From Lachnospiraceae bacterium UBA1818 (GTDB lineage: Bacteria > Bacillota > Clostridia > Lachnospirales > Lachnospiraceae): a DNA stretch of 64,000 bases. Below, piece after piece: positions 26,110 through 35,800 of the stretch. Position numbers and translations under genes: made by a program. Positions within the stretch are counted from its first letter, which is position 1; the number at the start of each line of letters is the position of its first letter. Location: assembly GCA_904419285.1 (NCBI GenBank), contig CAJFQZ010000006.1, forward strand, positions 60,218 to 124,217, given 5' to 3'. The notes below the pieces were generated by a model, which was not told where the DNA came from, searched no databases, and saw only the letters and a list, made by a program, of their open reading frames with translations.

Positions 26110-28494
26110 ATGAAAAAGAGCAGAGGCATTATCAGCCTGATCCTCGTTGCAGCGGTCATGATCTTACTCGGGTTCACCTGTATCTTCGGGCTGAATTCCT
26201 GGGGGATGGGCGCTGCAAAGAACATCAATCTCGGGCTCGATCTGGAAGGCGGCGTGAGCATCACCTACAGAGCAGTCGGGGAGACTCCGTCTCAGGAAGA
26301 CATGGACGACACAGTCTATAAGCTCCAGAGACGTGTGGAAGAGTACAGCACAGAAGCCCAGGCATATCAGCAGGGCGACGACCGCATCGGCATTGAGATC
26401 CCGGGCGTGCAGGATGCAAACGCGATCCTGGAGGAACTGGGACAGCCGGGAAGCCTGTATTTTATCCGCCAGAATGACAGCAGCGGCAATCCGAACTACA
26501 CCGTGAATGCGGACGGGACGGCATATGAGCTGACGAAGACGATCGACGAGCTGGAAGCTGACGGATCTATCGTACTGACAGGTAATGAAGTGGAGACTGC
26601 TTCCGCAGGAACCTATGCAGATCAGACGACAAATGCGACTCAGTATGTGGTCGAGCTGAAGCTGAACGACGAGGGGACCGCGGCGTTCGCCGATGCAACG
26701 CAGGAGGCATATGCAGCCAGCGAATCTATCGCGATCTACTATGACGGCGAGCTGGTCAGCGTGCCGAACGTAAATAACGTGATCGAGAACGGTGAGGCGC
26801 AGATTACAGGAATGGCGTCTTATGAGGAGGCGGAGGGCCTCGCGTCCACGATCCGTATCGGAGGACTCAATGTGGAGCTGGAAGAGATCAGTTCCGAGGT
26901 CGTCGGTGCGCAGCTCGGACAGGAGGCGCTGGACACAAGCCTTCTGGCAGGAGCCATCGGTCTGGCGATCGTGTGCATCTTCATGTGCTTTGTATATCTC
27001 CTTCCGGGACTCGCATCCAGCCTTGCGCTGCTCCTTTATACAGAGCTTGTCCTCATCCTGCTGAATGCATTTGACATCACGCTTACCCTCCCGGGTATCG
27101 CGGGTATCATCCTCGGCATCGGTATGGCGGTCGACGCGAACGTTATCATCTTCGCGCGCGTGAAGGAAGAGCTCTCAGACGGAAAATCCGTACATGCTGC
27201 ACTGAACGCAGGATTCCACAAGGCGATGTCCGCCATCATCGACGGAAATGTGACGACGCTGATCGCAGCCGGCGTGCTCTGGCTGAGAGGAAGCGGAAGT
27301 GTCAGAGGATTCGCTCAGACACTGGCGCTCGGTATCGTGGTCTCCATGTTCACGGCGCTTGTTATTACGAGACTGATCGTTTATTCCTTCTATGCGCTGG
27401 GAATCAGGAACAAAAAGGTATATGGCAAGGAGCTCAAGAAGAGAAAGACGATCGATTTCCTTGGAAAACGCAGAGTATTCTTCGCGATTTCCATTGTTCT
27501 CTGCTTAAGCGGTTTCGTATTCATGGGAATCAACCATGCGCGCGGAATCGGGGCAATGAACTACAGCCTTGACTTTGTCGGCGGTACATCCACGAACGTG
27601 ACATTTGATAAGGAATATACGCTCGAGGAGATCGACAGCGAGATGATCCCGGATCTGGAGGACATCACAGGAGATGCGAATATCCAGGTGCAGACTGTCC
27701 AGGGAACGAACCAGGTCATCTTCAAGTCACAGACGCTGGATCTGAATGAGCGTGAAGAATTTGCACAGTATATGGAAGAAAACTACGGAGTGGCGGCAAC
27801 GGATATCACGACTGAGAATATCAGTTCTACAGTAAGCTCCGAGATGAGATCGGACGCTGTCGTTGCGGTCATCATCGCTACGATCTGTATGCTGCTGTAC
27901 ATCTGGTTCAGATTCAAGGATATCCGCTTTGCTACCAGCGCGGTAGTCGCGCTCGTGCATGACGTGCTTGTTGTCCTTGCGTTCTATGTGATCGCAAGAG
28001 TGTCTGTAGGAAATACATTCATCGCATGTATGCTTACGATCGTAGGTTACTCGATCAATGCGACGATCGTTATCTTCGACCGTATCCGCGAAGAGCTTAA
28101 GACGAAGAGCCGTGAGCAGAGCCTGAAGGATCTTGTGAACCACTGTATCATGCAGACGCTGACAAGAAGTATCTACACCAACCTGACGACATTCATCATG
28201 GTTGTCGTACTGTATATCCTCGGCGTGAGCTCGATCAAGGAGTTCGCCGCTCCTCTGATGGTAGGTATCGCATGCGGTACATATACTTCCATCTGCATCA
28301 CGGGCGCACTCTGGTATGTCATGAAGACAAGGTTTGGCGCACAGGCAAAAGAGATCGCAGCATCGGAGGCGAAGCTGATCGAAATGGCAGGACAGCCTGC
28401 GGAAGCTCAGGAAGCAGAGAAGGCTGAGACTGCACAGACAGCAGCTGCCGGCACTTCCAAGCCGAAGAAAAAGAAGAAAAAAAGAAAACAGTGA
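26110..28494 (+). CDS. secDF: Protein translocase SecDF (fused)
   Basis: This 794-residue fusion of SecD (about 1-440) and SecF (about 450-760) assists Sec export using the proton motive force. Each half has the pattern of one helix, a periplasmic-type domain and five helices. The SecD half has GLDLEGGVSITY and AVDANVIIFARVKEEL; the SecF half has LDFVGGT and NATIVIFDRIREEL. The C-terminus is lysine-rich. It starts 16 bases after the SCIFF maturase gene, so the three genes are probably one operon; this arrangement recurs in Clostridia. Confidence 0.95.
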   Translation: MKKSRGIISLILVAAVMILLGFTCIFGLNSWGMGAAKNINLGLDLEGGVSITYRAVGETPSQEDMDDTVYKLQRRVEEYSTEAQAYQQGDDRIGIEIPGVQDANAILEELGQPGSLYFIRQNDSSGNPNYTVNADGTAYELTKTIDELEADGSIVLTGNEVETASAGTYADQTTNATQYVVELKLNDEGTAAFADATQEAYAASESIAIYYDGELVSVPNVNNVIENGEAQITGMASYEEAEGLASTIRIGGLNVELEEISSEVVGAQLGQEALDTSLLAGAIGLAIVCIFMCFVYLLPGLASSLALLLYTELVLILLNAFDITLTLPGIAGIILGIGMAVDANVIIFARVKEELSDGKSVHAALNAGFHKAMSAIIDGNVTTLIAAGVLWLRGSGSVRGFAQTLALGIVVSMFTALVITRLIVYSFYALGIRNKKVYGKELKKRKTIDFLGKRRVFFAISIVLCLSGFVFMGINHARGIGAMNYSLDFVGGTSTNVTFDKEYTLEEIDSEMIPDLEDITGDANIQVQTVQGTNQVIFKSQTLDLNEREEFAQYMEENYGVAATDITTENISSTVSSEMRSDAVVAVIIATICMLLYIWFRFKDIRFATSAVVALVHDVLVVLAFYVIARVSVGNTFIACMLTIVGYSINATIVIFDRIREELKTKSREQSLKDLVNHCIMQTLTRSIYTNLTTFIMVVVLYILGVSSIKEFAAPLMVGIACGTYTSICITGALWYVMKTRFGAQAKEIAASEAKLIEMAGQPAEAQEAEKAETAQTAAAGTSKPKKKKKKRKQ

Positions 28495-28528
28495 TCCTGT
28501 CTGACAGACAGTGAGATAAGAAGGAAAG

Positions 28529-28566
28529 AAGCCCGTTCCGGCATGAGCCGGGGCGGGCTTTTCCTT
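28529..28566 (+). terminator. Terminator after secDF
   Basis: AAGCCCGTTCCGGC (28529-28542) pairs with GCCGGGGCGGGCTTTTCC (28547-28564), with small mismatches, followed by TTTCG. Confidence 0.75.
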
Positions 28567-28757
28567 TCGCAGCAGTCCAGTTATAGGGCAGGGGCAGTTG
28601 GGGATGTCTCTTCCTCCCCGGGGAAATATTACTGTGAACAGTAATGGGGAAATGCGCTGACAACAGGAAATGATGGGATCTAGTTGCGTGGGTGAAACAG
28701 AATGTATTATACTTTAGGACAGGATAAAAAGAATCGGACATACAAAGGAGCATACAT

Positions 28758-30470
28758 ATGGAAAAATGGTTTCTGACCATGAAAAAGGCAGATTTTAACA
28801 GCATTGCCCGGAAGTATCACATCTCGCCGATCACGGCAAGGCTCATACGGAACCGGGATGTGATCGGGGATGAGGCGATCGATTTCTACTTAAACGGCAC
28901 CATTGCCGACCTGTACGACGGGATGCTGATGCAGGATATGGATAAGGCGGTGGAGATCCTGGCGGAGAAAATCGGGGAGGAGAAGCAGATCCGCATTATC
29001 GGAGATTATGACATCGACGGGGTGAACGCGACGTACATCCTGCAGGAAGGACTGTCCGGGCTGGGCGCGCATGTGGACACGGACATCCCGGACCGGATCA
29101 AGGACGGATATGGACTGAATATCGATCTCATCAACCGGGCGCTGGACGACGGCGTGGATACGATCATCACCTGCGACAACGGGATCGCCGCGGCGGATGA
29201 GATCGCATACGGGAAGAAGAACGGGCTGACCGTGATCGTGACGGATCACCACGAGGTCCCTTATGTGGAGATGAACGGGGAGAAAGAGTACCTTCTCCCC
29301 ATGGCAGATGCGGTGGTGGATCCGCACCGGGCGGACTGCGGGTATCCCTTCAAAGGGCTCTGCGGCGCTGCGGTCGCCTATAAGCTGGTCGAAGCGCTCT
29401 ACAATGTCATGCAGAGAGATCCGGAGGATGTGGATTATCTCATGGAGAATGTCGCCATCGCGACAGTGGGAGACGTGATGGACCTGACCGGGGAGAACCG
29501 GATCTTCGTCAAGCAGGGGCTGGAGATGCTCAAGCGGACGAAGAATCAGGGGCTGAAAGCACTGATCGAGTGTACGGGCATCGACGTGGAGCGGCTGTCT
29601 GCCTACCACATCGGATTCGTGCTGGGACCCTGCATCAATGCCAGCGGACGGCTGGATACGGCGAAGCGGGCTCTGGAGCTGTTGAACGCGAAGACAAGGC
29701 GGGAGGCGGTCATGCTGGCGGAGGACTTAAAGGCGCTCAACGACAGCCGGAAGGAGATGACGGAAAAGGGAGTGGAAGAAGCCGTGCAGATGATCGAGAG
29801 CACTTCCCTTAAGGATGATAAGGTGCTGGTCGTCTATCTCCCGGACTGCCACGAGAGCATCGCCGGGATCATCGCCGGGCGGATCAAGGAGCGTTACTAC
29901 AGGCCCACCTTTGTCCTGACAAAGGCGGAGGAGGGCGTGAAGGGCTCGGGCAGATCCATCGAGTCCTACGATATGTTCGCCCAGATGTGCCGCTGCAGAG
30001 CCCTTTTCACCAAGTTCGGCGGCCATAAGCTGGCGGCAGGGCTGTCCCTGGAAGAAGGGAATGTAGAGCGGTTCCGGGAGACCATCAATGACCTTGCGGA
30101 CCTGACTGAGGAGGATCTCCAGATGAAGGTGTCCATTGACATGCTCCTCCCGTTTCCATATATCACGGAACAGCTCATCGGGGAGCTTCAGCTCCTCGAG
30201 CCCTTCGGAAAGGGCAATACGAAGCCGCTGTTCGCGGAGCGGAATCTGCGGGTGATCAGCCCCCGCATCTTCGGAAAGAACCGCAATGTGCTCAAGTGCC
30301 GGCTGGAGGACGCCTCCGGGAACCAGATGGAGGCAGTGTACTTCGGAGATGTGGAGGCGTGCCTGAAAGCCATGGAGGAGAAGCAGATCATGTCCTTCAC
30401 TTATTATCCGTCGGTGAACGAGTATATGGGGAGGCGGACGCTGCAGCTTACGATCGTGAATTATCAGTGA
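28758..30470 (+). CDS. recJ: Single-stranded-DNA exonuclease, RecJ family
   Basis: The 570-residue DHH/DHHA1 protein has GDYDIDG (Asp83, Asp85), CDNGIA around residue 139 and DHH at 163-165, the metal-binding set of RecJ. The DHHA1 domain is around 320-440 (GSGRSIESYDM, FGGHKLAAGLSL) and a RecJ OB-like domain lies at the C-terminus. It degrades single-stranded DNA 5' to 3' in recombination and repair. ATG 28758 follows AAAGGAG by seven bases. It may be one of two RecJ paralogues common in Clostridia. Confidence 0.92.
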   Translation: MEKWFLTMKKADFNSIARKYHISPITARLIRNRDVIGDEAIDFYLNGTIADLYDGMLMQDMDKAVEILAEKIGEEKQIRIIGDYDIDGVNATYILQEGLSGLGAHVDTDIPDRIKDGYGLNIDLINRALDDGVDTIITCDNGIAAADEIAYGKKNGLTVIVTDHHEVPYVEMNGEKEYLLPMADAVVDPHRADCGYPFKGLCGAAVAYKLVEALYNVMQRDPEDVDYLMENVAIATVGDVMDLTGENRIFVKQGLEMLKRTKNQGLKALIECTGIDVERLSAYHIGFVLGPCINASGRLDTAKRALELLNAKTRREAVMLAEDLKALNDSRKEMTEKGVEEAVQMIESTSLKDDKVLVVYLPDCHESIAGIIAGRIKERYYRPTFVLTKAEEGVKGSGRSIESYDMFAQMCRCRALFTKFGGHKLAAGLSLEEGNVERFRETINDLADLTEEDLQMKVSIDMLLPFPYITEQLIGELQLLEPFGKGNTKPLFAERNLRVISPRIFGKNRNVLKCRLEDASGNQMEAVYFGDVEACLKAMEEKQIMSFTYYPSVNEYMGRRTLQLTIVNYQ

Positions 30471-30473
30471 GGG

Positions 30474-30530
30474 AGAAAGAGATATTGCCGTGCCGGTTAT
30501 GCAGGCACTGGCGATATCTCTTTCTTTATA
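30474..30530 (+). terminator. Terminator after recJ
   Basis: AGAAAGAGATATTGCC (30474-30489) pairs with GGCGATATCTCTTTCT (30510-30525), with an inner TGCC/GGCA stem; TTATAAT follows. Confidence 0.8.
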
Positions 30531-30538
30531 ATAAGCGG

Positions 30539-30567
30539 TTGACATTTCTCTGAATCTGCACTAATAT
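30539..30567 (+). promoter_or_regulatory. Predicted promoter of the MarR-MATE operon
   Basis: TTGACA (30539-30544) and TAATAT (30562-30567) have a 17-base spacer. An inverted repeat AGAGCGCAGA/TCTGCGCTCT follows at about 30589-30614, a possible MarR operator or leader hairpin. Confidence 0.6.
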
Positions 30568-30689
30568 ACTTAGGAACCGAAATAATTAGAGCGCAGAAGG
30601 CAGCTCTGCGCTCTATCAGAGACTGCGGCGGATATCCGTATAATTCATAGATACAGGATGCATCCGCTTATTATATGGAGGGAATACAG

Positions 30690-31115
30690 ATGGAAACAGG
30701 TAAGATGATCAACAGGATCTCCAACCGGCTGCGCCGCCGGTCCAAAAAGGCGCAGGAGACGATCGGGATCACCGGGGCGAAAGGAAATATCCTGGATTAT
30801 ATCCTGGTCGAGAGTGAGAAGCACAATGTATATCAGAAAGCGATCGAGAAGGAGTTCGGTCTCCGCCCGTCTACAGCGACGGAAGTGCTGAAGAGCCTGG
30901 AGGACGCCGGGCTGATCGTGCGCATCCCGGACGAGACGGACGGCCGGTTCAAGAAGATCGTATTTACGCAGAAAGCCGAGGAAATCCGGAGTGCGCTCAG
31001 AGAAGAGATTGAAGAGTCGGAAGAAATCCTTCTGAGGGGGATTTCTCCGGAAGAGCAGGAATGTTTCATGAGGATCACGGCAAAGATGCTCGAGAATCTG
31101 GAAGAGGAGGACTGA
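30690..31115 (+). CDS. MarR-family transcriptional regulator
   Basis: The 141-residue protein has a winged helix (about 40-95: KAIEKEFGLRPSTATEVLKSLEDAGLI, then a basic wing DETDGRFKKI), flanked by the dimerisation helices usual in MarR. ATG 30690 is spaced from GGAGGG at 30678-30683; an ATG at 30675 precedes that site and is rejected. It lies four bases from the MATE exporter gene, so it probably represses its own operon and responds to a transported compound. Confidence 0.88.
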   Translation: METGKMINRISNRLRRRSKKAQETIGITGAKGNILDYILVESEKHNVYQKAIEKEFGLRPSTATEVLKSLEDAGLIVRIPDETDGRFKKIVFTQKAEEIRSALREEIEESEEILLRGISPEEQECFMRITAKMLENLEEED

Positions 31116-31119
31116 GAAG

Positions 31120-32490
31120 ATGGACGAGCATGAACTGATGGGAAAACTGAAAGTATCAAAGGCTGTGGCGAAGATGGCAGTGCCGAGCGTGATCAGCAGC
31201 CTTGTAACTGTAGTGTACAATATGGCGGATACATTTTTCGTAGGGCAGACCGGAGACCCGCTCCAGGTGGCGGCGGTGAGCCTGACGAATCCGATCTTCA
31301 TCCTGATGATGGCATTCGCCAATATGTTCGGAATGGGCGGCAGCGCCGTCCTGTCCATGGCGCTTGGGGCGAAGGATGAACGGCGCGCGAAGAACGCATC
31401 CTCCTTTGTCACCTATGCGTCGCTGATCGTGGGAGTGGTGTTTGCCCTGATCCTGATCGTTTTCATGGATCCGATCTTGGCGCTTTTCGGAGCCAACGCG
31501 GAGACCTATGAATTCGCCAGAGGCTATACGTTCCACATTGCCTACGGCGCGCCCTTTATTATCTGGTCGGCAGCGGCGAGTTTTATCGTCCGCGCAGAGG
31601 GAGCCAGCCGCGAGGCGATGATCGGCAGTATGATCGGGACCATTGCGAATATCGTGCTGGATCCGATCTTTATCTCAGTGCTGGGACAGGGTACGGCGGG
31701 CGCCGCGATCGCGACCACTATCGGAAATGTCCTGGCGAGCGCATACTATCTGTGGTATTTCCTCAGAAAGAGCAGCGTGCTTTCCATCAGCTGGAAGTAT
31801 TTTACAGTCCGCAGCGGGATCCTTACAAAGATCTGTTCCGCCGGGCTGCCTACCGCTATCTTTTCCGCCCTGATGAGCGTGTCCACGATCGTGCTGAACC
31901 AGCTTCTGGTAGTGTACGGGAACGACCCGGTGGCTGCGATCGGCATCGTGTTCAAGGCGAATATGTTCATCACTTTCCTCCAGATGGGACTGGCGAACGG
32001 CGTGCAGCCACTCCTGGGATACAACTACGGGGCGGGCAACATGAAACGGTTCCAAGAGGTGGAGTCCTACACGAAGAAATGCTGTCTGGCAGCAGGCGTG
32101 ATCGCTACAGTCCTGTACTTTGTATTCCGTGAACCGATCATCGGTCTGTTCATCAGCGACAGCGACGTGATCGCATACGGCGTGCAGATGCTGATCGCAT
32201 ACATGCTGTCCGGACCGGTGATCGGCATCCTATTTGTGAACATGAACTGCATGCAGTCCGTGGGACATGCCTTCCCGGCGACGGTACTCTCCGTACTGAG
32301 GCAGGGGATCCTCCTGATCCCGCTTCTGTACCTGCTCCGGGCGCTGTTCGGACTGAACGGCGTGATCCTGGGACAGTCGGTGACAGACTATATCGCAGTG
32401 GTCCTGTCGGTATTTCTGTGGAGGAAGATCCGCAGCGGAGTGAAGAAGAAACAGCCGGAGGCGGCTGCGGGGGAGCCGGGTGAGAGCTGA
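31120..32490 (+). CDS. MATE-family efflux transporter
   Basis: The 456-residue protein has twelve membrane segments in two halves. VKMAVPSVISSLVTVVYN-like start, NMADTFFVGQTGD, and GMGGSAVLSMALGA are typical of MATE exporters of the MepA/DinF kind in Firmicutes. It exports drugs or cations using a sodium or proton gradient; the substrate is unknown. It is co-transcribed with the MarR gene. Confidence 0.92.
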   Translation: MDEHELMGKLKVSKAVAKMAVPSVISSLVTVVYNMADTFFVGQTGDPLQVAAVSLTNPIFILMMAFANMFGMGGSAVLSMALGAKDERRAKNASSFVTYASLIVGVVFALILIVFMDPILALFGANAETYEFARGYTFHIAYGAPFIIWSAAASFIVRAEGASREAMIGSMIGTIANIVLDPIFISVLGQGTAGAAIATTIGNVLASAYYLWYFLRKSSVLSISWKYFTVRSGILTKICSAGLPTAIFSALMSVSTIVLNQLLVVYGNDPVAAIGIVFKANMFITFLQMGLANGVQPLLGYNYGAGNMKRFQEVESYTKKCCLAAGVIATVLYFVFREPIIGLFISDSDVIAYGVQMLIAYMLSGPVIGILFVNMNCMQSVGHAFPATVLSVLRQGILLIPLLYLLRALFGLNGVILGQSVTDYIAVVLSVFLWRKIRSGVKKKQPEAAAGEPGES

Positions 32491-32808
32491 GAAAAGATAG
32501 ATGTGTAGTTTGAGTTTACGTAGATGGTAAAAAATAAGATATGTCTTCCAAAAGTACAAGCCTGTCGATTTTTATTCAAAATGGCAGAGTTTACGGATTT
32601 ATAAGCTTCACCGGAATTGGACTTTGGAGGACATATTTTTTATTGTGGAAAAGTATGAGTGATGGATCTGTCCGGAGTGATGAATCCTCAGTAAACATGG
32701 ATTAACTATCTTGTCGGGGCAAAGGAAAAAACTTATAATAATTCTATTGATATACCAAATTTTACATACAAGAGAGAAGCGGGTCTTGTACTAAGGAGGA
32801 TGAGGGAA
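32491..32808 (+). promoter_or_regulatory. AT-rich gap with promoter of the SIR2-STAND gene
   Basis: No coding gene is seen in these 318 bases, clearly richer in A and T than the flanking housekeeping genes. A promoter TTGTCG (32711-32716), 17 bases, TATAAT (32734-32739) leads into the large gene. Its ribosome site AAGGAGG is at 32793-32799. Confidence 0.6.
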
Positions 32809-35800
32809 ATGGAATTTCAGGAGCTTATGGACTGTTATTATCTGAGTGAAGAAGATAATAATCGGGTTGTATATAAGAAACTGCTTGAAATGATGAAAAA
32901 ACAGAATGTGATCCCGGTGATCGGAGCCGGTCTGTCCTGCTGGGCATATCCATTATGGAGAACACTGCTGAGAAAACAGGCAGAGATCTATGGGATACTA
33001 GAAGAAGTCGATAAACTGCTGTCGGAAAATAAATATGAAGAGGCGGCTTCTGCTCTGGAGCAGGAAGTGACCGAAAATGGATTTCTCAATAATCTGGAGG
33101 AGATCTTCAGCGAAGAGAAACTGGAGGAAAATAAATCAAAGATGCCGGAATATCTGCGCAAGCTCCTGGCGCTCTTTCATGGTCCTGTTGTAACGACCAA
33201 TTTTGACAGAATGATCGAATATTTGTATCACCTGGAAGGTTTGACGCCGCCGGATACAGTAAATCCGTCGAATGATTTCCAGACCGATAAAATACAAAGG
33301 ATGCTTCAGGAAAGGTCTCATATGCTAGTGAAAATGCATGGAGATATTAAGGATTCTCACAATATGGTCTTTACTGAGGGAAAATATGACGAGAAATATG
33401 GGAAGGATCCACAGGATCCCGATCTGAGTCTTCCCATGCCCCGGTTTCTAAAGCAGCTTCTTGAAAATAATCACCTCTTGTTCCTGGGATGCAGCCTGGA
33501 AGCCGACCGTACCTGCTCTGTGATTAAAAAGTGTTCGGAAAATATACGGCAGTTTGCTCTTTTGGAACTCCCGGCAGATACGGAAAATGCGAAGGACAGG
33601 TGTAAGCCGATTTTAAAAGAGGGCGAGAACCAGAACGGCCGGCGGAAAGAGAGCTTGAGAAAGCGGATCGGGTATGTTACAGGAGAAATGAATGTACTGC
33701 CGATCTGGTATCCTCACGGGATGCACACGGAGGCATTGGAACCCTTCTTTTCACAATTATACAAGGATATCGTAAGCGGGGGCGATCTCCCACCGGAAAA
33801 CAGCGGCAGCTATTTTCCACTGCACCAGCTCTTTGGCAGGGAGGAACAGGTACGGGAGATAACAGAAGCACTTAGTGGAACTGAAAATCGGTGCGTCTGG
33901 GTAGAAGGTGCGCCCGGGATCGGGAAAACAGAGACGTGCAAGGCGGTCTACCGCAATGTCAAAGACAGATATGGGGATCAGGTCTGGATGCCGTTCCTCG
34001 ACCTGACCGGCGTCAGCGCGCTCCCGGGTCTGTGGGATACTGTAGCGAATGCTTTAGGTGTGAAGCTGCCGGAGAATACAGCGGAAGAAGCATATCCGGA
34101 ATATCTGCTGTCTCAGCTGAAAGGCATGCGGGAACACCTGAGAAACGATCTGATCCCGATCCTCTACTTTGATAACTGGGAGGATCTGTGGTACGGTGTG
34201 AAGAAAAACAGCGATGAGAAGAAAATACTGCTGGGATGGATGAAGAAACTTGAAATAGCCGGAATCAGGATTCTGGTCTCCACCCGGACTGTAGTACAGT
34301 CTTTATTGAGCGCCGGTGACATCGCAATCCGGCTGCATCCTCTGGATGAAGATAGGCTGAAACAGGACTGGGATTCAGAAGAAGATTTTGAGCAACTGGA
34401 CAGTGTGAAATTGTTCTGTAGTGTTCTGGGGCGGGAGGTTGTGCCTGGGGAAAGAGAAGCGTTTCATGAACTGATCTATCAATTAGAAGGTCATCCCCTT
34501 GCGATTGTCCTCACGGCGACACAGGCGAAAAGGCAGATCCATATAAAAGATATGCTCGGATGCTGGGAGAAGGCAAAACAGGAGAGCGCAGTTTCCGGGG
34601 AAAAGCATGAGAGCCTTAAAATTGCTCTGAGAGTATCCTGGAATTCAGTGAAAGAGAATCGTGAGGCTGTATTGATCTGGGGACTCTTATACTATAGCGT
34701 GAAAGATATCCCGGCGGCAGTGTTTGACCGGCTTCGGAGGGAGATTGATGAAGATAAGTGGCAGGAGGGACTCGGCGTGCTGATTGACGCAAACCTTGTT
34801 ACGATTACCAGTGACAGAAACAGGATTACGATGCTTCTTCCGTTGAAAAAACAATATAAAGAATTTGTTCCGGAGACAGAGTCTCTCAGCAGGGAATGTC
34901 TTGAGAGATGGGGGAACAGTATCATTGAATTGCTTGATACAGCTGAGAATCGAGCATCAGAAGACCGGTTAAGAGCTCATCGTCTTGTACTGGATATACT
35001 GCCTCAGATAATTTATATAATTGGAAAAATTATATTTCAGAAAGCACCGGAGAGGTTGAAGGTTCTTCTCAACTCAATTATAAAGAGTGGAGCAAATTAC
35101 TTTCGAAATTATTTGTATAGCGCTGATGTTTTAAAATATATACTCGATTTTTATACTCAATGTGAAAACAAAGAGGGAGATATTTTATCTATTCTTTATA
35201 GGACATATGGCGACCTGCTGAGACGTTTGGGAAAATTGGAAGAGGCAGAAGAACAGTATACTGAGGCAGAAGATTTGTACAGAAAGGAAAAGGATGATCT
35301 GGGTCTTGCAAATACGTTAAGGTCTCGCGGAGAACTTCTAAGTCGCTTAGGAAAATTGGAAAAGGCAGAGAAGCAGTGTGTAGAAGCGGAAGAGCTATAT
35401 AGAAAGAAGAAGATCGATCTGGGTCTTGCAAATACACTGCTGGTCCGCGGAGAACTTCTGAGTCGTTTAGGGAAATTGGATGACGCGCAAAAGCAGTATG
35501 CCGAGGCTGAAGAGTTGTACAGAAAGGAGAAGGTTGATTTGGGGGTTGCGAATACGCTATTGCTTCGCGGAGAACTTCTGAGTCGCTTAGGGAAACTTGA
35601 CGAGGCGGAGAAACAGTATACTAAGGCCGAAGAGCTGTACAGAAAGGAAGAGGATGATTTAGGATTTGCGAATACGCTGTTGTTTCGCGGGGAACTTTTA
35701 AGTCGTTTCGGAAAATTGGATGAGGCGTGGAAGCAGTATATAGAAGCAGAAGAGTTGTATAAAAAGGAGAAGGATGATCTGGGCCTTGCGAATACGCTGC

